This document shows, piece by piece, positions 1-8,251 of a stretch of 64,000 bases of DNA. Position numbers and translations under genes: made by a program. The notes beneath the pieces were generated by a model. The model was not told the DNA's origin. It was given only the letters and a program-made list of their open reading frames with translations, and made no database searches. Source of the DNA: Bacillota bacterium (GTDB lineage Bacteria > Bacillota > Clostridia > Lachnospirales > Lachnospiraceae); NCBI GenBank assembly GCA_023402845.1, contig JAEYFP010000020.1, forward strand, positions 1 to 64,000. The letters run 5' to 3'. Each line of letters starts with the position of its first letter. Within the stretch, counting starts at the first letter, position 1.

Positions 1-168
1 CCCAAAGCAGTAGGGACAGAGTATGAAGTGTTGAGCAGTGCACAGCTTTTACAGTCAGAGAAGAATAGGCATGGTGTACTTGGAAAATATACAGAAACTA
101 TTAGCCATAGTGTGTCTTTACAAAATAAGAAAATAATATACTTTAATTCACATATATGGGGAGTATAA
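1..168 (+). CDS. C-terminal fragment of an unrecognised protein
   Basis: The first reading frame is open from the window edge to a TAA at 166-168, giving 55 residues with no start codon inside the window. The visible end is polar, has no membrane segment and finishes in HIWGV. I do not recognise the family. It could be the tail of a gene that begins before the window, or chance openness in AT-rich DNA. No ribosome binding site is needed or seen. Confidence 0.3.
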   Translation, partial: PKAVGTEYEVLSSAQLLQSEKNRHGVLGKYTETISHSVSLQNKKIIYFNSHIWGV

Positions 169-349
169 AGACAGAAAAAATATAGTAATCATTTATTAGT
201 CCAGAAAAAAACTGGACTTGCTTAGAATGCCAAAAAGAGATATATTTAATCCACAAGTCAGTGCCTGATATTTTATCAGCGCATCGTGAGTGAACTCTAA
301 ATCATTAAATCCGAAGATAAATTTACGCAATCCATAACTTTCATTTTAC
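169..349. other. non-coding stretch upstream of the fab promoter
   Basis: No convincing gene is present. The only structure seen is a 7-bp perfect hairpin (198-204 with 212-218) closing a loop of seven A residues. It lacks a following T-run on either strand, so I do not call it a terminator. Confidence 0.5.
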
Positions 350-378
350 TTGACAAAAACGGAAATGAGAGATAATAT
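350..378 (+). promoter_or_regulatory. sigma-A-type promoter of the fab operon
   Basis: TTGACA at 350-355 and TAATAT at 373-378 are separated by 17 bp, predicting a transcript start near 385. It is followed by the FabT-like operator and then acpP. Confidence 0.65.
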
Positions 379-394
379 TTTGGTTGTCAAATAA

Positions 395-407
395 TTTGAA
401 ATTCAAA
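395..407. promoter_or_regulatory. FabT-like operator (MarR family)
   Basis: TTTGAA-A-TTCAAA is a perfect 6-1-6 inverted repeat, located about +11 to +23 relative to the predicted start. It resembles the TTTGA-type palindromes bound by FabT in Streptococcus and Lactococcus. The last gene of this operon encodes a MarR protein, so feedback control is likely. Confidence 0.65.
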
Positions 408-456
408 CAAAAATCGACGAATTTCGTAAAATGAAAAAACCAAAAGGAGACAAAAA

Positions 457-687
457 ATGCTGGAAAAATTAGAAAAAATGTTAAAAGAGCAATTGAATGC
501 GGAAGCGGAAATTACGGAAAAAACATCCTTTAAAGAGGATTTGGGAGCCGATTCCCTCGATCTTTTTGAACTCGTTATGGCGATGGAGGAGGAATTCGGA
601 ATAGAAATACCGCCGGAAGAGCTGGAGCAGATTTTAACTGTGGGAGATATGATCAGTTATTTAAAGGAACATGGCGTGGAGGCTTAG
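457..687 (+). CDS. acpP: acyl carrier protein
   Basis: This 76-residue acidic protein carries growing acyl chains on a phosphopantetheine arm for the fatty-acid enzymes encoded downstream. The attachment serine is Ser33 in the GADSLD motif, followed by the usual helix II (LFELVMAMEEEFGIEIP). Length and charge are normal for the family. The start at 457 has an AAAGGAG site about 8 bases upstream. It is the first gene of the operon, directly behind the promoter and FabT-like operator, and fabK follows after 10 bases. A specialised ACP is possible in principle, but the fab context makes the housekeeping role nearly certain. Confidence 0.97.
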   Translation: MLEKLEKMLKEQLNAEAEITEKTSFKEDLGADSLDLFELVMAMEEEFGIEIPPEELEQILTVGDMISYLKEHGVEA

Positions 688-697
688 GCAGAGAGCG

Positions 698-1633
698 ATG
701 AAAACAAGAGTTACAAAGCTGTTGGGAATTGAAGAGCCGATTATACAGGGCGGCATGGCTTGGGTAGCCGAACACCGGCTTGCGGCGGCGGTATCCGAGG
801 CAGGCGGACTTGGTCTGATCGGAGCAGCGAGTGCGCCTCCGGAAATCGTGCGGGAAGAAATCAGAAAAACGAAGGAACTCACTAAGAACCCTTTTGGTGT
901 CAATGTCATGCTGATAAATCCCAATGCGGATGAGGTGGCAAAAATTATCATTGAGGAGAAGGTTCCGGTTGTGACGACAGGAGCCGGCAATCCGGCACGG
1001 TTTCTTCCGATGTGGAAGGCGGCGGGCATCCGGGTTATTCCGGTTGTCGCAAGCGTTGCCATGGCGAGATTGATGGAAAAGGCCGGAGCGGATGCTGTTG
1101 TCGCGGAGGGAACAGAGGCCGGCGGGCATATCGGCTCGGTGACGACGATGACGCTTGTGCCGCAGGTGGCGGATGCCGTGACGATCCCGGTCATTGCGGC
1201 GGGCGGTATTGCGGACGGCAGAGGCTTTGCGGCGGCGATCATACTCGGCGCAGAAGCTGTGCAGATGGGTACGAGGTTTGTGGCGGCCGGGGAATCCATT
1301 GCGCATCCGAATTTTAAAGAACGGATCTGCAGGGCAAAGGATATCGATTCAGAGGTGACCGGCAGGAGCACAGGACATCCGATCCGTGTCCTGCGTAACC
1401 AGATGACAAAGGAATATCTGCGCATGGAGCAGGAGGGAGTATCGTTTGAGGAAATGGAGCGGTTGACGCTCGGCTCCTTAAGAAAAGCGGTTATCGAAGG
1501 TGATATAAAAAGCGGAAGCCTGATGGCGGGACAGATTGCCGGACTTATCAAGGAAGAAAAAACATGCCGGGAGATTATCCGGGAAATCATGCAGGAAGCC
1601 GAAGTGCTGCTGAACGGTAGGGAGAAATCATGA
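698..1633 (+). CDS. fabK: enoyl-ACP reductase II (FMN-dependent)
   Basis: FabK reduces trans-2-enoyl-ACP to acyl-ACP, the last step of each elongation cycle, using NAD(P)H and FMN; it replaces the FabI type. The 311-residue protein is a TIM barrel of the nitronate monooxygenase superfamily. It shows EGTEAGGHIG with His144, at the same number as the catalytic histidine of S. pneumoniae FabK, and the phosphate-binding segments AAGGIADGRG and GAEAVQMGTRF. I chose ATG 698 over the in-frame ATG at 671 because the latter would overlap acpP and adds nine non-conserved residues. Its stop overlaps the fabD start (ATGA), implying coupled translation. Confidence 0.95.
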   Translation: MKTRVTKLLGIEEPIIQGGMAWVAEHRLAAAVSEAGGLGLIGAASAPPEIVREEIRKTKELTKNPFGVNVMLINPNADEVAKIIIEEKVPVVTTGAGNPARFLPMWKAAGIRVIPVVASVAMARLMEKAGADAVVAEGTEAGGHIGSVTTMTLVPQVADAVTIPVIAAGGIADGRGFAAAIILGAEAVQMGTRFVAAGESIAHPNFKERICRAKDIDSEVTGRSTGHPIRVLRNQMTKEYLRMEQEGVSFEEMERLTLGSLRKAVIEGDIKSGSLMAGQIAGLIKEEKTCREIIREIMQEAEVLLNGREKS

Positions 1634-2544
1634 AAAAAATCGCATATCTGTTTCCCGGACAGGGAACACAATACATCGGAATGGGAAAAGAATTTTATGA
1701 CAGCGTCCCGGTATGCAGGGAGGTCTTTGCATTGGCATCCAAAGCAACAGGACTTTCTGTAGAAGAGCTTTGCTTTGCGGAGAATGAACGGCTGTCCATA
1801 ACGGAATATACACAGATTGCCATTCTGACGGTGGAAGCGGCAATTTTAAAAGCAATGGAGGAAAAGGGACTGCAGCCGGACTATGCGGCGGGCTTGAGTC
1901 TCGGAGAATATGGTGCTCTGATTGCTTCGGGAGCGCTTACCTTGGAGGATGCGTTCCGGCTTGTAAGAAAACGCGGCATTTTTATGCAGGAGGCGGTTCC
2001 GGCAGGAGGTGCGATGTCGGCGGTGCTCGGTATGGAGACGGAAAAGATTGAAGCGGTCTGTGAGAAAACGCCGGGTCTTGTCTCGGTGGCAAATTACAAC
2101 TGTCCGGGGCAAAGTGTCATCACGGGAGAGGCGGACTCTGTGAAAGCAGCCTCAAAGCAGCTTTTAAAGGAAGGCGCAAAGAGAGTGATTCCGTTAAATG
2201 TAAGCGGCCCGTTTCATTCCGAAATGCTTAAGGGTGCTGGGGAACGGCTTTCTAAGGAGCTTGAGGAAACACCAATCCATCAAATAAAAATCCCTTATGT
2301 GTCAAATGTGACGGCAGGGTTTGTAACGGATGCCTCTGCGGTGCCGGGGCTTTTGATGCGTCAGGTTTCTTCACCGGTGCGCTGGCAGCAGAGTGTGGAA
2401 CTCCTGCTTGCCGAAGGAGTGACGGAATTTGCGGAAATAGGTCCGGGGAAAACACTGAGCGGTTTTATGAAAAAAATAGACAAAGAGGCATTGGTATTCC
2501 ATATTGAAAAACCGGAGGATTTAGAGAACTATGTTAACAGGTAA
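1630..2544 (+). CDS. fabD: malonyl-CoA:ACP transacylase
   Basis: FabD moves malonyl groups from CoA to ACP to supply the elongation cycle. The 304-residue protein begins with the typical IAYLFPGQGTQ motif, has the nucleophile Ser90 in GLSLGEYGAL and a later SGPFHSEML segment that carries the partner histidine. The usual GHSxGE motif reads GLSLGE here, a variant I would not treat as inactivating because Ser and the partner His are intact. The start overlaps the fabK stop by 4 bases and the end overlaps fabG by 14 bases, so all three are tightly coupled. Confidence 0.95.
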   Translation: MKKIAYLFPGQGTQYIGMGKEFYDSVPVCREVFALASKATGLSVEELCFAENERLSITEYTQIAILTVEAAILKAMEEKGLQPDYAAGLSLGEYGALIASGALTLEDAFRLVRKRGIFMQEAVPAGGAMSAVLGMETEKIEAVCEKTPGLVSVANYNCPGQSVITGEADSVKAASKQLLKEGAKRVIPLNVSGPFHSEMLKGAGERLSKELEETPIHQIKIPYVSNVTAGFVTDASAVPGLLMRQVSSPVRWQQSVELLLAEGVTEFAEIGPGKTLSGFMKKIDKEALVFHIEKPEDLENYVNR

Positions 2545-3271
2545 AATTGCGCTTGTGACGGGTGCCGGCAGAGGCATCGGCAGACAAATAGCGAAGACGC
2601 TCGCGGGTGCGGGTGCATATGTCTATGTGAACTATTGCGGTTCAAGGGAGCAGGCCGAGGAAGCGGTAAGAGAAATTGAAGAGGCGGGCGGCAGTGCGCA
2701 GAGTATTTGTTGTGATGTCGCAGATTTTGAAGCGGTAGGACGGATGCTGAAGCAGGTTATGGAGGAACGGGGAAGACTGGATATTCTTGTAAACAACGCA
2801 GGAATTACAAAAGATAATCTTTTGATGAAGATGTCCGAGGAGGAATTCGACCGGGTGCTTGCAACGAACTTAAAAGGAGCGTTCCATACGATCCGTCATG
2901 CCTCCCGGTATTTGATCAAGCAGCGCAGCGGGAAAATCGTCAATATTTCTTCCGTGTCAGGTGTGCTCGGAAATGCCGGGCAGGCGAATTACAGCGCATC
3001 AAAAGCGGGAATCATCGGACTGACTAAGAGTGCGGCACGCGAGCTGGCCGTAAGAGGAATCAATGTCAATGCCGTGGCACCCGGATATATTAATACAGAG
3101 ATGACGGCGTGTTTGTCCGATACGGTAAAGGAACGGACGCTGTCACAAATACCGCTGGGACGTATGGGAAGCACTCTGGATATTGCAAACGCCGTGTTAT
3201 TTTTAGTTTCGGAGCAGGCGGCATATATGACCGGTCAGGTTCTGAACGTAGACGGCGGGATGGCAATTTAA
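2531..3271 (+). CDS. fabG: 3-oxoacyl-ACP reductase
   Basis: FabG reduces beta-ketoacyl-ACP to beta-hydroxyacyl-ACP with NADPH. It is a 246-residue short-chain dehydrogenase with cofactor motif TGAGRGIG (10-17), NNAG (88-91) and the catalytic set Asn113, Ser141, Tyr154 and Lys158 (YSASK). It ends with the DGGMAI tail common in FabG. It starts inside the end of fabD, and a 60-bp gap with its own AAAGGAGG site separates it from fabF. Confidence 0.95.
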   Translation: MLTGKIALVTGAGRGIGRQIAKTLAGAGAYVYVNYCGSREQAEEAVREIEEAGGSAQSICCDVADFEAVGRMLKQVMEERGRLDILVNNAGITKDNLLMKMSEEEFDRVLATNLKGAFHTIRHASRYLIKQRSGKIVNISSVSGVLGNAGQANYSASKAGIIGLTKSAARELAVRGINVNAVAPGYINTEMTACLSDTVKERTLSQIPLGRMGSTLDIANAVLFLVSEQAAYMTGQVLNVDGGMAI

Positions 3272-3331
3272 CTGTCATAATTTAATAATCATGAATCAGC
3301 ATGCCGGCAGCCGGCACAAAAGGAGGTTTCT

Positions 3332-4573
3332 ATGAAACGAAGGGTCGTAGTGACAGGGCTTGGTGCGATCACCCCGATCGGTTTGAGTGTGGAGGAATTC
3401 TGGGCTTCGGTCAAGGAAAAAAAGCTGGGCTTTGATGTAATCACACACTTTGATGCGACAGATTATAAATGCCGCCTGGCCGCAGAGGTAAAAGGCTTTG
3501 ACGGGAAAGATTATATGGATTTTAAATCGGCGAAACGGATGGAGCTTTTCAGCCAATACGCCGTAGCGGCTGCAAAGGAAGCCGTTTTGGATGCGGCGAT
3601 TGATATGGAAAAAGAGGACGCCTATCGTGTAGGCTGTGCAATCGGTTCGGGAATCGGCAGTCTGCAGGCGCTGGAGAGAGAACATGCAAAGCTGATTGAA
3701 AAAGGACCGAATAAGATCAATCCACTGCTTATTCCGATGATGATATCCAATATGGCAGCCGGAAATGTGTCGATTGTATATGGATTGAAGGGAAAGAGCA
3801 TTAACGTTGTAACGGCGTGCGCGGCGGGTACAAATTGTATCGGAGAGGCTTTCCGTACCATTCAGTATGGGGATGCGGATATGATGCTTGCAGGCGGGAC
3901 GGAGAGCAGTGTGACGCCGGTCGGTATCGCGGGCTTTACGGCACTGACGGCGCTTTCCTCAGAAACGGATCCCGCTCGCTGTTCTCTTCCGTTTGATAAA
4001 AACAGAAGCGGCTTTGTGATGGGCGAGGGCGCGGCCGTAGTCGTGCTGGAAGAGCTGGAGCATGCAAAAAAGCGCGGCGCAAGGATCTATGCAGAGTTAA
4101 AAGGCTATGGCTGTTCTTCCGATGCCTATCATATTACCTCTCCGGCCGAGGACGGACAGGGCGCGGCAAGGGCGATGCAGAACGCAATGGCAGATGCGGG
4201 TGTGAAACCGGAGGAAATTTACTATATCAATGCACACGGTACGGCAACGCATCATAACGATTTATTTGAAACGCGTGCAATCAAGCTGGCCTTCGGCAAA
4301 CATGCCTATGAGATGCGGATTAATTCAACGAAGTCCATGATCGGACATCTGCTTGGCGCAGCGGGTGCCATTGAATTTGTGACCTGTGTCAAGGAGCTTG
4401 AGGAGGGTTATCTTCATGCAACGGCAGGCTATACGGTGCCTGATGAAGAAATGGACCTGAATTACTGCAGGGAGGCCTATGAAGGCAAAATCAAGTATGC
4501 CCTTTCCAATTCGCTCGGCTTCGGCGGGCACAATGCTTCACTGCTTGTGTCAGGCTATGAGGAGGGTAACTAA
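3332..4573 (+). CDS. fabF: beta-ketoacyl-ACP synthase II
   Basis: FabF condenses malonyl-ACP with acyl-ACP to extend the chain by two carbons. The 413-residue thiolase-fold protein has the nucleophile Cys163 in VTACAAGTNC, a first catalytic His in NAHGTATHHND and a second in KSMIGHLLGAAGA, the normal Cys-His-His triad. In the first His loop the segment after GTAT reads HHND rather than the more common PLND. An AAAGGAGG site precedes the start. The stop overlaps the fabZ start by one base (TAATG), exactly where many relatives carry accB. Confidence 0.95.
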   Translation: MKRRVVVTGLGAITPIGLSVEEFWASVKEKKLGFDVITHFDATDYKCRLAAEVKGFDGKDYMDFKSAKRMELFSQYAVAAAKEAVLDAAIDMEKEDAYRVGCAIGSGIGSLQALEREHAKLIEKGPNKINPLLIPMMISNMAAGNVSIVYGLKGKSINVVTACAAGTNCIGEAFRTIQYGDADMMLAGGTESSVTPVGIAGFTALTALSSETDPARCSLPFDKNRSGFVMGEGAAVVVLEELEHAKKRGARIYAELKGYGCSSDAYHITSPAEDGQGAARAMQNAMADAGVKPEEIYYINAHGTATHHNDLFETRAIKLAFGKHAYEMRINSTKSMIGHLLGAAGAIEFVTCVKELEEGYLHATAGYTVPDEEMDLNYCREAYEGKIKYALSNSLGFGGHNASLLVSGYEEGN

Positions 4574-5004
4574 TGGTACTGAATACCGAACAAATCATGG
4601 AAATTATCCCGCACAGGCAGCCGTTTTTACTGCTGGATACGGTGGAGGAGCTGGAAGCAGGAAAGCGAGTCGTCGCAAAAAAATGCGTGAGCTATAACGA
4701 GCCTTATTTTATGGGGCATTTTCCAAAAGAGCCGGTGATGCCGGGTGTACTGATTATAGAGGCGATGGCGCAGGCCGGCGCGGTGGCAATGCTTTCTTTG
4801 GAAGAAATGCAGGGAAAAACCGCATATTTTGCAGGAATTAAATCGGCAAAATTCAAGAAAAAGGTAGTTCCGGGAGATGTACTCCTGTTGGAAATGGAAA
4901 TCATAAAGGTGAAGGGACCGATCGGAATCGGATACGGGACAGCGAAGGTAAACGGAGAGCTCGCCGCCAGCGCGGAGCTGATGTTTGCGATCGGCTCTGC
5001 CTAA
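4573..5004 (+). CDS. fabZ: 3-hydroxyacyl-ACP dehydratase
   Basis: FabZ removes water from 3-hydroxyacyl-ACP to give the trans-2-enoyl form used by FabK. The 143-residue hot-dog-fold protein has the catalytic His49 in GHFPKEPVMPGV and Glu63 in IIEAMAQ, the standard FabZ pair. The start shares one base with the fabF stop, so translation is probably coupled. It is the only dehydratase in the cluster; no FabA or FabM homologue is seen, so the source of unsaturated chains is not evident here. Confidence 0.95.
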   Translation: MVLNTEQIMEIIPHRQPFLLLDTVEELEAGKRVVAKKCVSYNEPYFMGHFPKEPVMPGVLIIEAMAQAGAVAMLSLEEMQGKTAYFAGIKSAKFKKKVVPGDVLLLEMEIIKVKGPIGIGYGTAKVNGELAASAELMFAIGSA

Positions 5005-5020
5005 AATAGAGGAGAGCAGT

Positions 5021-6802
5021 ATGTGGGCTGTAAAGCGAAGCAGAAAGAAATATTATACATTGAGAAGCTTGGCAGAGATAGAAGGGAACCCCGCAGGGGA
5101 GCATATAGAACCGGCACCCCAAATGGATGCACAGGAGCTGTGGACAGAACCTGTGAGAGGGGCCGACGAGGATAAAATTGTCTGCAAATCCTGTAAAGCA
5201 TTTTTATCTAAGCAGGAAACGGTCGCCAATCTATATGTCTGTAAAAAATGCGGCTATCATTTTCGGGTGCGAACGAATAACCGGATCAAAATGATTGCGG
5301 ATGCGGATACGTTTCAGGAATGGTTTCCTGATACCGGGCAGAAAAATCCGCTGGAATTTCCGGGATATCTGGAAAAACTGTCTGAGGTACAGGAAAAGAC
5401 CGGACAAACAGAGGGAGTAACGGTAGGCAGCGCGAGAATTCAGGGTGAACCGGTTGTGCTCGGTATCTGCGACGCCCGTTTTTTAATGGGCAGCATGGGA
5501 AGTGTCTACGGGGAAAGAATCACAAGGGCTGTGGAGCGGGCGACGGAACTTCGGCTTCCGGTCATTCTTTTTTGCTGCTCCGGCGGTGCCAGAATGCAGG
5601 AGGGCATTTTATCGCTGATGCAGATGGAAAAAACGGCGGCAGCCATCAAACGTCACAGTGATGCGGGACTATTGTACATACCGGTGCTCACCGACCCGAC
5701 GACAGGCGGCGTGACTGCGAGCTTTGCGATGCTTGGCGACATCATACTTGCGGAGCCGGAAGCACTGATCGGATTTGCGGGGCCGCGTGTGATCGAAAAA
5801 ACGATTGGGGAAAAGCTGCCGGATGGGTTCCAGAGTGCGGAATTCCAGCTTAGGCATGGCTTTGTCGATGCGGTTGTGGAGCGTAAGGAGTTGAAGGATA
5901 CGCTGTACCGCCTCATCAGGTTTTATCATCAGATTACAAGCTTCCGTGCCTTTTTGCCGGGCCGGGCGGACTATGCCCAGCCGGATGAATGCGCACGGGA
6001 GAGGGCGGCGTCGGCCGCGAGCAAAAGCGTATGGGAACGGGTAAAGGCCGCCCGGCGGATAGATAGGCCCGCAGCTTCTGACTATATCGATCTGATCTTC
6101 ACCGATTTTTTCGAGCTGCACGGGGATCGGTATTATAGGGATGATCCGGCAGTGATCGGAGGAGTCGCTTATCTGGACGGACAGCCTGTGACGGTGATCG
6201 GCATCCAGAAGGGAAAGGATATCGCGGAATGCAAACAGCGCAACTACGGGATGTGTTCGCCGGAAGGCTATCGGAAAGCACTGCGTCTGATGAAGCTCGC
6301 GGAAAAATTCCATCATCCGGTCTTCACCTTTGTGAATACATCCGGTGCTTTTTGCGGTAAGGAAGCGGAGGAAACGGGACAGGGAGAAGCGATCGCCCGT
6401 AATCTTTATGAGATGTCCGCTCTTAAAGTACCGGTTGTCTGTGTTATGATCGGAGAAGGCGGCAGCGGCGGTGCGCTGGCACTTGCTGTCGGCAACGAGG
6501 TGTGGATGATGGAGAATGCGACCTATTCGATCCTTTCGCCTGAGGGCTTTGCATCGATTTTGTGGAAGGATGCCGACCGTGCCGCCGAGGCGGCCGAGAT
6601 GATGCGTCTGACGGCCGAGGATCTAAAGCGCCTGCAAATTATTGAAAAAATTATTCCGGAATACGGCGGTGCGGATGCGGTGACATTGCCTTCGATCGCA
6701 ATGTATTTAAAAAGAAGCTTTAAGGAATATCTCAACCGGAGTGCCTGTGAGGAAAACAAGGACTATGCGGATGAACGCTATAATAGATTTCGGAAATTTT
6801 AA
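5021..6802 (+). CDS. accDA: acetyl-CoA carboxylase carboxyltransferase, beta-alpha fusion (AccD-AccA)
   Basis: The carboxyltransferase moves CO2 from carboxybiotin to acetyl-CoA, making malonyl-CoA. This 593-residue protein joins the two usual subunits. The N-terminal AccD part has a C4 zinc ribbon (Cys55, Cys58, Cys74, Cys77) and the crotonase-like core with CSGGARMQEG and DPTTGGVTASFA. From about residue 335 (SVWERVKAARRIDRP) an AccA module follows with FFELHGDR and GEGGSGGALALAVG. There is no frame break between them. I chose ATG 5021 because AGAGGAG lies just upstream; an in-frame TTG at 4985 would overlap fabZ. The biotin carrier (AccB) and biotin carboxylase (AccC) are not in this operon and must come from elsewhere. 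Confidence 0.93.
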   Translation: MWAVKRSRKKYYTLRSLAEIEGNPAGEHIEPAPQMDAQELWTEPVRGADEDKIVCKSCKAFLSKQETVANLYVCKKCGYHFRVRTNNRIKMIADADTFQEWFPDTGQKNPLEFPGYLEKLSEVQEKTGQTEGVTVGSARIQGEPVVLGICDARFLMGSMGSVYGERITRAVERATELRLPVILFCCSGGARMQEGILSLMQMEKTAAAIKRHSDAGLLYIPVLTDPTTGGVTASFAMLGDIILAEPEALIGFAGPRVIEKTIGEKLPDGFQSAEFQLRHGFVDAVVERKELKDTLYRLIRFYHQITSFRAFLPGRADYAQPDECARERAASAASKSVWERVKAARRIDRPAASDYIDLIFTDFFELHGDRYYRDDPAVIGGVAYLDGQPVTVIGIQKGKDIAECKQRNYGMCSPEGYRKALRLMKLAEKFHHPVFTFVNTSGAFCGKEAEETGQGEAIARNLYEMSALKVPVVCVMIGEGGSGGALALAVGNEVWMMENATYSILSPEGFASILWKDADRAAEAAEMMRLTAEDLKRLQIIEKIIPEYGGADAVTLPSIAMYLKRSFKEYLNRSACEENKDYADERYNRFRKF

Positions 6803-6817
6803 CAGATGGAGGATGGG

Positions 6818-7789
6818 ATGACAGGAAGAATATGCGGAACGGGGAGCTGCCTTCCGGAGCTTCGTGTGACAAATGAGGATTTGAGCAAACGGATGGATAC
6901 GTCGGATGAATGGATCAAAAGCCGTACAGGGATTGAGGCGAGGCATCTTGCGGTGGAGGAAACAACGACCGGCATGGCTGTCTGTGCCGCAAAAGAAGCG
7001 ATGTCCCAGGCAGGTATTGACGCACAGGAGATAGAGCTGATCATTGCGGCGACGGTTACCCCTGATTATTTATTTCCTTATCTTTCGGGTGAGGTACAGA
7101 GGGAAATCGGTGCATCAGGCGCTGTTGCTTTTGATATCGGGGCCGCCTGTTCGGGATTTTTGTTTGCGTTAGGAATGGCCTATGCCTATCTGAAATCAGG
7201 GCTTTACAAAAATGCGCTGATCATCGGGGCGGAGACACTTTCTAAAATTATGGACTGGAATGACCGCTCAACCTGTGTTCTGTTTGGGGACGGTGCGGGT
7301 GCCGCGGTATTAAAAGCAGATATGCAGGGAATCAGAAGTATTGTGCAGGGCTCCGACGGTGCGAAGGGAATGGTGCTTTCCTGCAGGGGAAGAATGCCGG
7401 ACAATCCGTTTCTTAAGCAGGGACAACAGGAGCCAGGGCCCTTTTATGTGCAGATGAACGGACAGGAGGTCTATAAGTTTGCGGTTAAGACCGTGCCCGC
7501 TTGTATTGAGCAGGCGCTTGAAGAGGCGGGGCTTTGCGCGGGGGATGTGAAGCTGTTTGTGCTGCATCAGGCAAATTACCGGATTATCGAGGCCGTTGCA
7601 AAGCGGCTGGGGCAGCCGATGGAGAAATTTCCGACCTGTTTGCAGGAATGCGGAAATATTTCTGCGGCAAGTGTGCCGATTTTACTTGATAAAATCAATC
7701 AAGATGGTAAACTGAAAAAAGGAGATACGATCGTGCTTGCCGGATTCGGCGCGGGACTTACGTGGGGGGCCTGTGTCCTGACGTGGTAA
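6818..7789 (+). CDS. fabH: beta-ketoacyl-ACP synthase III
   Basis: FabH starts fatty-acid synthesis by condensing an acyl-CoA primer with malonyl-ACP. The 323-residue protein has the nucleophile Cys111 in DIGAACSGF, His in VLHQANYRI and Asn in ECGNISAAS, the full KAS III triad. I chose ATG 6818 rather than 6806, because GGAGG at 6808-6812 sits five bases before it and MTGRICGTGS matches the usual FabH N-terminus. It follows accDA after 15 bases. Primer preference (acetyl versus branched) cannot be read from the sequence. Confidence 0.95.
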   Translation: MTGRICGTGSCLPELRVTNEDLSKRMDTSDEWIKSRTGIEARHLAVEETTTGMAVCAAKEAMSQAGIDAQEIELIIAATVTPDYLFPYLSGEVQREIGASGAVAFDIGAACSGFLFALGMAYAYLKSGLYKNALIIGAETLSKIMDWNDRSTCVLFGDGAGAAVLKADMQGIRSIVQGSDGAKGMVLSCRGRMPDNPFLKQGQQEPGPFYVQMNGQEVYKFAVKTVPACIEQALEEAGLCAGDVKLFVLHQANYRIIEAVAKRLGQPMEKFPTCLQECGNISAASVPILLDKINQDGKLKKGDTIVLAGFGAGLTWGACVLTW

Positions 7790-7811
7790 TAGAAATCAAA
7801 AGGGTGATGGG

Positions 7812-8249
7812 ATGATTGCGGAAAAGACATTGAACAGCCTGCTCGTAGAGCTTTTTAAGGATATTATGGAAATTGAGGAAAAAAAGCTGATTACGGAGGA
7901 ATTTAAGGATATCACGTATAATGATATGCATGTAATCGAAGCGATCGGGCTTGAAGATTCCAAAAAAATGTCGCAGATTGCAAGGCTGATGTCCGTCACG
8001 ATGGGAACGCTGACAAAGGCGGTCGATTCCCTGTATGAAAAGGGCTATGTCGAGCGCGTAAGAAGCGAGAAGGATAAGCGTGTTGTGCTGGTCAGCCTGA
8101 CGGAGAGAGGCAAAGGCGCATATCGTCACCATGAGAAGTTCCACAATGACATGATTTCCTGTATCTTAGAGGAGATAAACGAGGAAGAGAGCAAGGTTCT
8201 GATCCATGCCTTAAGCCGTCTTGTCGATTATTTTAAAGAAAAGTATTAA
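7812..8249 (+). CDS. fabT: MarR-family regulator of fatty-acid synthesis, FabT-like
   Basis: This 145-residue winged-helix protein has the MarR core: an HTH around SQIARLMSVTMGTLTKAVDSL and the wing VRSEKDKRVVLVSLTERG, with flanking dimer helices. In streptococci and relatives FabT, helped by acyl-ACP, represses fab genes. Here it lies last in the operon, 22 bases after fabH, rather than near the front as in streptococci. The TTTGAA-A-TTCAAA palindrome behind the operon promoter is the probable target. The product name rests mainly on context. Confidence 0.85.
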   Translation: MIAEKTLNSLLVELFKDIMEIEEKKLITEEFKDITYNDMHVIEAIGLEDSKKMSQIARLMSVTMGTLTKAVDSLYEKGYVERVRSEKDKRVVLVSLTERGKGAYRHHEKFHNDMISCILEEINEEESKVLIHALSRLVDYFKEKY

Positions 8250-8251
8250 CG

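Noticed and set aside
198..218. AGTCCAG/CTGGACT hairpin as a terminator for the gene at the left edge
   Set aside because: The stem is perfect, but there is no T-run after it in either direction.
661..1671. Long minus-strand reading frame (336 codons) opposite fabK
   Set aside because: It lies fully antisense to a gene with clear motifs, and its translation is low-complexity Ser/Ala/Ile-rich sequence without a family pattern. The same applies to 653-1306.
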